A stretch of 6,001 nucleotides of DNA. Source: Acidobacteriota bacterium. GTDB taxonomy: Bacteria; Acidobacteriota; Thermoanaerobaculia; Multivoradales; SZUA-115. Shown here piece after piece: positions 1-5,132 of the stretch. The notes under the pieces were generated by a model. It searched no databases. It worked only from the letters and a program-made list of their open reading frames with translations, and was not told the origin of the DNA. Made by a program: the position numbers and the translations under genes. Position 1 is the stretch's first letter; each line of letters begins with the position of its first letter. The DNA lies in NCBI GenBank assembly GCA_003231035.1, contig QIHU01000783.1, positions 1 through 6,001 on the forward strand, in the 5' to 3' direction.

Positions 1-1
1 C

Positions 2-382
2 GGAGCCGTGATCGACCAAACGGCGGACGCCTTTGCCGAAACACCAGTGGCGGTGGTCGCGACGGTCGAGGGTCGAGCGCAGTCTGGCGTCGCCGTGGGA
101 CTCTTTCGACACGCTGGCGACCATCTCGAACAGGTGAATGTCGCCGATGGCTTGACCCGTTCAGAACGGCGCGGCGTGGTGACCTTCGAAGTTCCCGCCC
201 ACGCCCTAGTCGGCCGCCAGCCTGGGGAGCACAGCTTCTTTGTGGTGGTGGCCAGGCAGGATGACGGCGGCTTACCTGGAAGCGTGGCTCTACCTACAGG
301 CAGCGATCCGATCGCTGCGCTAGAAGCGGACGGACCCGCAACCGTTGCGCCCGCCAATTCTGGCGTGCCCGGCCCGACATGA
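2..382 (+). CDS. C-terminal part of an unrecognised protein (5' end outside window)
   Basis: The frame is open from base 2, before the GTG at 8, so this is most likely the tail of a longer protein rather than a gene starting at 8. It ends at TGA 380-382. The visible part of about 120 residues alternates hydrophobic and polar residues (VAVVATVEG, GVVTFEVPA, HSFFVVVARQ), which suggests a beta-sandwich domain. It finishes in a Pro/Ala/Gly-rich tail. It has no Cys and no TM segment, and I recognise no family. Its stop overlaps an ATG at 379 (ATGA), and the Shine-Dalgarno of the peptidase gene begins 2 nt after the stop, so the two are very probably one operon and may be translationally coupled. 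That makes a partner role for the secreted peptidase (substrate, inhibitor, chaperone or co-secreted factor) possible, but nothing in the sequence proves it. Confidence 0.6.
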   Translation, partial: GAVIDQTADAFAETPVAVVATVEGRAQSGVAVGLFRHAGDHLEQVNVADGLTRSERRGVVTFEVPAHALVGRQPGEHSFFVVVARQDDGGLPGSVALPTGSDPIAALEADGPATVAPANSGVPGPT

Positions 383-383
383 C

Positions 384-390
384 GAGGAGA
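384..390 (+). promoter_or_regulatory. Ribosome binding site choosing the peptidase start at 397
   Basis: GAGGAGA lies 6 nt upstream of ATG 397. The in-frame ATG at 379 has no Shine-Dalgarno-like sequence in front of it. The site therefore favours 397, which also places the hydrophobic signal peptide directly at the N-terminus. Confidence 0.75.
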
Positions 391-396
391 CTAACC

Positions 397-2244
397 ATGC
401 GCTTTTTCTTATCTTTTTTCTGCCTCTTGTTGATCACCGTCCTGTCCGCGGCGGCCGAGAACGATGGCCAACTCATCGCCAACGTCGTGCCCGACATCAA
501 TCCCATCATCGATCCCAACCCCAACAATGGCGGTATCCAGTGGGCACTTTGCTCAGCCGAGTGCCAACCGACGAATACCAGCCCAGGGCTCTGGTTACCC
601 GCTGGCGACTACGGCACCTTCTATTTTGGCCCCGAACCGCCAGAGAGCTGCTCCGCGGCGCCTTGCACCCAGGGGCTGGACCCCCAGCCAGCCCTGTATC
701 CTCCACCTGGAGCGGCTCCTCCCGCCTACCCGTGCAGCGGCCAAGGCTGCTTCAGCTGTAGCGGAGTGGACTGCTTGAGCGCAACGCCTGTAGTGCCAGC
801 GAATCCGGTTCCGGCGAATTTCTCGAAGGCCACCGCGCCCGCAATCGCCCCTTGGATCGCCATCATCGATTTCGATGGCTGGCATGGCGAGACCGTTGGC
901 TGGGTCGCGCTGCAAACGACGGACCCTAGTGTCGAAGCGACCTTCCTACCCCTTGACACCACCACTTCAGGTGCCGCGGGGGTGACCGATGCCGACTTGA
1001 TCCGCAACCTTGCCGCCCTGGCCGAAGCGATCTACAGGGAGGAAGTGGTTCCTCCCTTGGCGATCAACATGAGCTTTGGGCGCCTAGCATTGCCTGGAGA
1101 CGCGCAGAACACCAACTGCGTCACCTCGAATCTAAGTTGCCAGGTCAGCCGGTTGCTCTGGCACCTGACCAAGAACCCGGTGGATCCAACCTTGCCCCCG
1201 CGAACCCTCGCCGTCGCTTCGGCAGGTAACCACCAGTCTCTTCTATTTCCGGCATCGATCTCCCATGTTCTCGCCGCGGGTTCGCTCGACCTCGCCGTGT
1301 ACGCCCAAACGGGGGGCGCCACGGAGTCGTGGGAAACACCACAACCCGACGCTGGTAGCCTTCCAGCCTTGATGCCCGGCTCCGCGCTGTGCATTCCTTG
1401 GCTGGGAGGCCCGGGAGTCTGGGCGGTGCCTTCCGGCACCTCGTTCGCCACCGCGATCACCACCGGCATGCTCGTCGACGCGCTCCTCGCTCATGGAGAC
1501 GATGTGCGCAACCTTCTGTTCAACGGCTTGACCTGGTACCCCAAACTCAGCGGCGACTCCTCCAACCGATGGATCGAGCTCGCCCAAGGGGAGGCGAGCT
1601 TTAAAACCCTGAACCAGGGCGCCACCAACTTGATCAACTACACCCTCGACGGCGATCTAAGCCTCTGTGAGGAGACCTGGAAAGCGACCGACACAGTGAC
1701 CACAACCATGGTTCCAGAAAGCAGTCCTCCCTACCTGCGGCTACCGAGTTTGGTGGAATCGGTCGCCGCCACCTTACGGCCAACTCCAGAGCCAGACACC
1801 TGCGTGCCCTGCTCCATGACCTGTGAGGAGAGCTTCTTCGGTAGCATAGCGAGCATCAGCCGCGGGGCCCTAGCCAGCTCGAAGAAGGTCGCGGTCCAGC
1901 CGCAGATCCAGCCACAGGTAGCACCCTTCGTCCCCCCCTCCAACGCCACCGTTACGCTCACCGTCGACCTCCACGCCGGTTGGCAACTCGAGCGCAACAC
2001 CGTCGTAACAGGGCTCTATCTACGCTACGGCCCCCAGGATTTCAAAGTCAATTTGACCGGCCCTCAGCTCGCCAAGCTCACCAGGGGCCAAATCGAAACC
2101 CTGGAAATCAAGGGACAGGTAAACAACCCAGCCCTGATTACCCAACCCTCTCTAATTTCAGTTCTCCGCCACAAGGATCCGATCGTCGGACCCATTGAGT
2201 ATTGGCACTCGACCCCGATGCCGATGCGAGATCCAGAGCCTTAA
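397..2244 (+). CDS. Secreted subtilisin-like (S8) serine peptidase with compact Asp-His site
   Basis: Predicted exported serine endopeptidase of 615 residues, substrate unknown. Residues 1-20 (MRFFLSFFCLLLITVLSAAA) form a signal peptide with likely cleavage before Glu21-Asn22. A Pro/Cys-rich segment follows, with eight Cys at 52, 56, 85, 90, 113, 118, 121 and 126, suggesting disulfides outside the cytoplasm. The S8 motifs are in order: IAIID (Asp158), WHGETVGW (His163, matching HGTHVAG), NMSFG, SAGN (oxyanion Asn278) and GTSFATA (Ser349). The Asn-Ser spacing of 71 is close to that of subtilisin. The Asp-His spacing is only 5 residues instead of the usual 30 or more. A CxxCxxxC cluster at 469-476 precedes a beta-rich C-terminal domain of about 100 residues that I do not recognise. 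The start at 397 is chosen for its Shine-Dalgarno; 379 would add MTRRLT. All catalytic residues are present, so activity is plausible, but a non-canonical pocket is likely. Confidence 0.85.
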   Translation: MRFFLSFFCLLLITVLSAAAENDGQLIANVVPDINPIIDPNPNNGGIQWALCSAECQPTNTSPGLWLPAGDYGTFYFGPEPPESCSAAPCTQGLDPQPALYPPPGAAPPAYPCSGQGCFSCSGVDCLSATPVVPANPVPANFSKATAPAIAPWIAIIDFDGWHGETVGWVALQTTDPSVEATFLPLDTTTSGAAGVTDADLIRNLAALAEAIYREEVVPPLAINMSFGRLALPGDAQNTNCVTSNLSCQVSRLLWHLTKNPVDPTLPPRTLAVASAGNHQSLLFPASISHVLAAGSLDLAVYAQTGGATESWETPQPDAGSLPALMPGSALCIPWLGGPGVWAVPSGTSFATAITTGMLVDALLAHGDDVRNLLFNGLTWYPKLSGDSSNRWIELAQGEASFKTLNQGATNLINYTLDGDLSLCEETWKATDTVTTTMVPESSPPYLRLPSLVESVAATLRPTPEPDTCVPCSMTCEESFFGSIASISRGALASSKKVAVQPQIQPQVAPFVPPSNATVTLTVDLHAGWQLERNTVVTGLYLRYGPQDFKVNLTGPQLAKLTRGQIETLEIKGQVNNPALITQPSLISVLRHKDPIVGPIEYWHSTPMPMRDPEP

Positions 2245-2266
2245 GGCCCCAAATAGAACCAACAGC

Positions 2267-2312
2267 CCGTGGCGCGGCTCTCGCGGAGTGCCTCCTAAGA
2301 ACCGCGCCACGG
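2267..2312. repeat. Perfect 11-bp inverted repeat (hairpin) after the peptidase gene
   Basis: CCGTGGCGCGG at 2267-2277 is the exact reverse complement of CCGCGCCACGG at 2302-2312, with a 24-nt loop. It begins 22 nt after the peptidase stop. The stem is GC-rich and stable, but no T-run follows, so it is not a canonical intrinsic terminator. It may act as a Rho-assisted terminator, an mRNA 3'-end stabiliser or a DNA binding site. Confidence 0.6.
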
Positions 2313-2370
2313 ACTCTGAGTTCGCCTCATTCACAGAGAGGACGATTTCAGAGCGCGTTGTGGAGTCGAG

Positions 2371-2397
2371 TTGCGGTTAGGATCTACTCGGTAGATT
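2371..2397 (+). promoter_or_regulatory. Weak candidate promoter with operator-like palindrome
   Basis: TTGCGG (2371-2376) and TAGATT (2392-2397) resemble -35 and -10 boxes but are only 15 nt apart. A palindrome, ATCTAC-TCG-GTAGAT (2382-2396), overlaps the -10 box and lies 25 nt before the GTG of the regulator gene, a common place for a repressor or autoregulator site. The rest of the gap 2245-2421 shows nothing else besides the hairpin at 2267-2312. Confidence 0.3.
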
Positions 2398-2421
2398 CCT
2401 TGGACCGAAGCTTCTCCACCC

Positions 2422-3723
2422 GTGGCCCCTTCTATCCCCATCCCTTGGCAACCCATCCCTTGGCGACCTGGTCGGCGTGCCATCCTGTTGCTCGCCGCGC
2501 TCGCCTGCCTCCTCGGCCTGCTCGCGCAGCGGATCGTAAGTAGCGAGACCGCGGCTCGACAACTGGAGGTCGCCCACCGCCATGCCGCCCTCGCCGACCG
2601 GCTCGGTGCGCGGCTGGAGGACCGAATGATGGCGCGGGAAGGCGCTCTGCTCGAAGAGCTCACCGCGCAAGGAGCTGATCGGGAGGCGATCGTGGCTAGA
2701 ATCCGCGCACTCCCGCCTAGCGCCTCGTGGGCACAGCCGATTCTGCTTCTGGCCGACGATGGATCAATCCTCGGCGGCACCGGAAAAATGGGAGGGGCGG
2801 CGGGGCGAGCACCGCTGGCAGGCCGCAGAACGAATCGGGGGGACCGATTTCGCTGGCTTCTGCGCGACATTCAACGGCGACGACGGACCCACCGCGACGC
2901 CCACCCACCCGCGCCCGCTCGTGCCTTCGTCCCAGAACTCGACGTGCGACGGGGAGCGTCGGCACTACTCGCCATCGACGGCCAACCGCTGTGGATCGTG
3001 CACCGTCTGCGTCCAGCGGGAACCACCAGCCTGCTTGCCGAGGTGGTGGCGGCGGCGCAGCTCGGGGGCGCTATCGAGGCGGCCCTACTCGCCCCGGACG
3101 GCGCTGTGTGGTTGGCCCCCAGGAGCGAACGACCGACCGATTTCTCGGCCAGCAGCCGCGAGTTGACCACCCTTCCCCGCTGGCGAGTCGCAACCTTTCC
3201 CTCGCGCGGAGACTTCGCAACCGTCGCCAGGCACGACTTGCGCGGGTACACCGCCAAGGTGGCCCTTGGCTGGGCTCTGGCGGTGGGCCTTCTCGGCTGG
3301 ACGATCGGCAGAGGCAGCGGCCGCGGGGTCCCCCTCCACCCGCGGAACCTTGGTTCAATGAGTCCGCCTCCTTCCAGTCCCACCCCAATGCAGACCCAGT
3401 CAGTGCAGGCCACCGAAGAGGAGCAGGTGTTTAGACTCGGCGAGACCCTCGTCGACCTCAAGCGCTACATCGTGGTTCGCGGCGACCGCGAGCAGCCACT
3501 GACCGATCGCGAAGTGTCCCTGCTCACCCTGCTGATCGCCGCCCCGGGCGAAGTGATTCGTCGCGACCGCCTGCTCGACGAGATTTGGGGCTACGAGGCT
3601 TCGGCTACAACCCGTACCGTGGACACCTTCGTCTATCGCCTACGTCAAAAGATCGAGGCGAAACCCAGCCGCCCCCGCTACCTGATCACGGTGCGCGGGG
3701 CCGGCTACAAGTACGTTCCCTGA
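2422..3723 (+). CDS. Membrane-anchored one-component regulator: sensor region plus C-terminal OmpR/PhoB winged helix
   Basis: Predicted 433-residue inner-membrane transcription factor. Residues 19-40 (core AILLLAALACLLGLLAQ) form TM1 after an Arg-containing N-terminus. Residues 41 to about 279 would be extracytoplasmic: a helical, charged start (about 45-90), then alternating strand-like stretches such as PILLLADDGSIL and ASALLAIDGQPLW that recall sensor domains of histidine kinases. Residues 280-295 (VALGWALAVGLLGWTI) form TM2. A Pro/Ser/Gln linker leads to a winged helix at about 336-433. This has LTDREVSLLTLL, a recognition helix near 396-411 (TTRTVDTFVYRLRQKI) and the wing motif ITVRGAGYKYV, all typical of the Trans_reg_C family. 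There is no receiver, HisKA or HATPase domain. GTG 2422 is the only ATG/GTG between the in-frame stop at 2392 and TM1, and it lacks a clear Shine-Dalgarno. Residues 117-170 are oddly Arg-rich. Ligand and targets are unknown; both neighbours encode exported hydrolases. Confidence 0.85.
   Translation: MAPSIPIPWQPIPWRPGRRAILLLAALACLLGLLAQRIVSSETAARQLEVAHRHAALADRLGARLEDRMMAREGALLEELTAQGADREAIVARIRALPPSASWAQPILLLADDGSILGGTGKMGGAAGRAPLAGRRTNRGDRFRWLLRDIQRRRRTHRDAHPPAPARAFVPELDVRRGASALLAIDGQPLWIVHRLRPAGTTSLLAEVVAAAQLGGAIEAALLAPDGAVWLAPRSERPTDFSASSRELTTLPRWRVATFPSRGDFATVARHDLRGYTAKVALGWALAVGLLGWTIGRGSGRGVPLHPRNLGSMSPPPSSPTPMQTQSVQATEEEQVFRLGETLVDLKRYIVVRGDREQPLTDREVSLLTLLIAAPGEVIRRDRLLDEIWGYEASATTRTVDTFVYRLRQKIEAKPSRPRYLITVRGAGYKYVP
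2437..2466 (+). repeat. 15-nt tandem duplication inside the regulator start
   Basis: CCCATCCCTTGGCAA (2437-2451) is followed directly by CCCATCCCTTGGCGA (2452-2466), differing at one base. It encodes the repeated PIPWQ/PIPWR in the short cytoplasmic N-terminus before TM1. The period is a multiple of three, so the frame is kept. Confidence 0.7.
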
Positions 3724-3730
3724 TCGATCA
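3721..3730. repeat. 10-bp palindrome between two convergent stops
   Basis: TGATCGATCA is a perfect palindrome. It begins with the TGA stop of the regulator gene and ends immediately before the TAG stop (3733-3731) of the opposite-strand hydrolase gene. It contains two overlapping GATC sites. It is too short and lacks T-runs to be a confident bidirectional terminator. Confidence 0.5.
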
Positions 3731-4855
3731 CTACGGAACGCTACAACCCCCTTCGTCGTCGACAATCTCTTCGATCCTCAACGTGCCTGGAATGGATGCC
3801 GGCACCGTGTGATCGGTGGCGGCGACGACATCGAACCCGACCACGCCGGTCGAGTTGTTGAGCACCCCAGTCAGGAAAGGCAGGCTCAGCGGCGGCGACG
3901 AGCCGCAGTCTAGAACACCGTAGAGAAAATGGACGCGAGTCTGTGGGTAGTCCTTGATCCAGCCGGGAGAGACAACGCTGTTGTTGCGGAGGACCTCCGT
4001 GTCGAGGATCGTGCACGGACTTGCGGCCTCTGGCGGTTCCGTGTTGAGGTCAAAGGCGTCATTGATATTCACCTGCTTCGCGTTGTCGTTGTAGAAGCAG
4101 TTGTGAGCCCCGGCCCGGTGCGGGCAAATACCGAGACTCGGACTATCGAGCCAACCATTGCACTGAGCCTCCCAGGCAGTGTTGGCGTTGTCGCAACCGA
4201 AATGGGGTGCGCCATGCGGAGGCCCCCCCGAGAGAAGCGCCAAGTCGAGAAGGTCGCCCACGCCGTAGAGCGACAAGGCATAGGCCAGTTCCGATGCGCC
4301 CCCGGACTGGCCTTGGGCGCAAAACGCCTCTTCTCCGTCCTGATTGTGGAGCGCCTCTTGCCCCTGGATCCAATACAGCAGGGTGGCGTACCGACAGGCC
4401 GAATCGTGTAGCGATGTAGAGCCGTCGATCCAACCGCCGACCATCTGCAGAACCGGGTCGTCGCCCCAACGACGCTGGATGACCCGAAAGCCGGCCACGT
4501 TCAAGCGGTCGATCATGTCGCGAGCGTGCAAGGCGGGAATCTCGTTTGGATCATTCTTCTCGGCCTCGTACCAACCGCGCCCAGCTCCGCCCCCGCCGAC
4601 CACCAGGGTTCCGCGAATGTTCGTCCCGGCGGGAGGCTCGGTAACCCGCAGGTTGACTGGACGATCGAGCGTGTCTGGGCAGACCACGGTCAACTCCACG
4701 CAACTGTAGGGTTGGGCGAGCGTTCGCGGCGCCAAGCTGTCGAGACAGGCCGACTGTCCGACCATGACATTGCTGACCGAACCGGGGGACTGCGCCGCGA
4801 GGGAAACGGCCACGAGCAGGGCGCCGAGTGTTGCTGGGGTGATCTTTCCTACCAT
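3731..4855 (-). CDS. Secreted alpha/beta-hydrolase-like protein, Cys-rich
   Basis: Predicted exported hydrolase of 374 residues; substrate unknown, with an esterase or lipase-like role possible. The start at 4855 is chosen over an in-frame ATG at 4915 because a strong AGGAGGAG lies 5 nt upstream of it, and because residues 1-21 (MVGKITPATLGALLVAVSLAA) then form a clean signal peptide cleaved before Gln22. An alpha/beta-hydrolase order can be read: strand and Gly-rich oxyanion loop TLVVGGGGAGRGWYE (about 83-97), nucleophile elbow GQSGG with Ser184, probable acid Asp316 in LYGVLDCGS, and His349 in ATDHTVP near the end. Twelve Cys lie after the signal peptide (37, 52, 59, 154, 179, 221, 232, 244, 253, 281, 317, 371), consistent with disulfides. 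The Ser-Asp-His assignment rests on motif and order only. It converges on the regulator gene with 7 nt between stops and diverges from the gene at 5133. Confidence 0.75.
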   Translation of the reverse strand: MVGKITPATLGALLVAVSLAAQSPGSVSNVMVGQSACLDSLAPRTLAQPYSCVELTVVCPDTLDRPVNLRVTEPPAGTNIRGTLVVGGGGAGRGWYEAEKNDPNEIPALHARDMIDRLNVAGFRVIQRRWGDDPVLQMVGGWIDGSTSLHDSACRYATLLYWIQGQEALHNQDGEEAFCAQGQSGGASELAYALSLYGVGDLLDLALLSGGPPHGAPHFGCDNANTAWEAQCNGWLDSPSLGICPHRAGAHNCFYNDNAKQVNINDAFDLNTEPPEAASPCTILDTEVLRNNSVVSPGWIKDYPQTRVHFLYGVLDCGSSPPLSLPFLTGVLNNSTGVVGFDVVAATDHTVPASIPGTLRIEEIVDDEGGCSVP

Positions 4856-4860
4856 TCGAA

Positions 4861-4868
4861 CTCCTCCT
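4861..4868 (-). promoter_or_regulatory. Ribosome binding site of the hydrolase gene
   Basis: On the minus strand AGGAGGAG sits 5 nt before ATG 4855-4853. It is the strongest Shine-Dalgarno in the window and settles the start against the upstream ATG at 4915. Confidence 0.8.
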
Positions 4869-4953
4869 AGGTTGCCGGAGCGCGATTCGATCGCCCACCT
4901 CCGAGTTGTCCGCAAACGATACGGGCACAGCGAGGTTCGGTGTTGAACGCTAG

Positions 4954-4970
4954 GTCAAAGTTGCGTCAAA
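4954..4970. promoter_or_regulatory. GTCAAA direct repeat with 11-bp phasing
   Basis: GTCAAA occurs at 4954-4959 and again at 4965-4970, start to start 11 bp, one DNA turn. On the minus strand this reads TTTGAC twice, about 100-115 nt upstream of the hydrolase start. OmpR/PhoB-type winged helices are known to bind tandem half-sites with about this spacing, so it is a candidate operator. No convincing -10 box follows on the minus strand. Confidence 0.35.
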
Positions 4971-4996
4971 CCTGAGTTCTGGGCCCACCGACACCT

Positions 4997-5016
4997 CTCT
5001 CCCGAAAAGGGTGAGG
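4997..5016 (+). repeat. 20-nt dispersed repeat, copy 1 (hairpin-forming)
   Basis: CTCTCCCGAAAAGGGTGAGG is identical to 5891-5910. CTCTCCC pairs with GGGTGAG around a GAAAA loop with one T-T mismatch. It lies in the divergent gap, not inside a gene, and resembles extragenic palindromic (REP-like) repeats. Confidence 0.7.
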
Positions 5017-5035
5017 GGGCGGGAGGGGGGTCGGG
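5009..5035 (+). other. Putative G-quadruplex motif
   Basis: Five G-runs of 3, 5, 3, 6 and 3 are separated by loops TGA, C, A and TC. This meets the usual G3+N1-7 rule with very short loops, which favours a stable structure. It sits on the plus strand between two divergent genes and overlaps the end of the 20-nt repeat. Confidence 0.6.
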
Positions 5036-5061
5036 AGATAGTAAATTCTATTGCTGTCGAC

Positions 5062-5072
5062 CTCAAATTGAG
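5062..5072. promoter_or_regulatory. CTCAA-A-TTGAG palindrome, operator candidate
   Basis: An 11-nt perfect palindrome overlaps the candidate -35 box of the gene at 5133. In addition ATTGAGCC (5067-5074) is the exact inverse of GGCTCAAT (5123-5130), so the TTGAG half-site recurs inverted just before the start codon. The arrangement suggests a repressor with two sites, but the protein is unknown. Confidence 0.35.
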
Positions 5073-5096
5073 CCACTTCTCATGATAAATTTTGAT
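5068..5096 (+). promoter_or_regulatory. Candidate sigma70-type promoter for the gene at 5133
   Basis: TTGAGC (5068-5073) and TTTGAT (5091-5096) match four of six positions each of the -35 and -10 consensus with a 17-nt spacer. They lie in the only clearly AT-rich stretch of the window (about 5039-5110). The implied start of transcription is near 5103. Confidence 0.35.
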
Positions 5097-5132
5097 TGAC
5101 CAAAAAAATCATCCACCAAGAGGGCTCAATGA

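Noticed and set aside
1032..1469. Minus-strand open frame inside the peptidase
   Set aside because: It lies opposite the conserved S8 motifs and shows no start signal or family features.
2195..2543. Small plus-strand open frames across the peptidase-regulator gap
   Set aside because: They overlap both flanking genes out of frame, lack ribosome binding sites and have shadow-like composition.
2871..3461. Long minus-strand open frame (196 codons) opposite the regulator
   Set aside because: It is antisense to a well-supported winged-helix gene, rich in Arg/Ser/Pro/Ala as expected of a high-GC shadow, and shows no domain.
3929..4411. Plus-strand open frame opposite the hydrolase
   Set aside because: The minus strand carries a signal peptide, a strong Shine-Dalgarno and a catalytic motif here; the plus frame has none.
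4856..4915. N-terminal extension of the hydrolase to ATG 4915
   Set aside because: It would bury the signal peptide behind 20 residues, and the strong Shine-Dalgarno serves ATG 4855.
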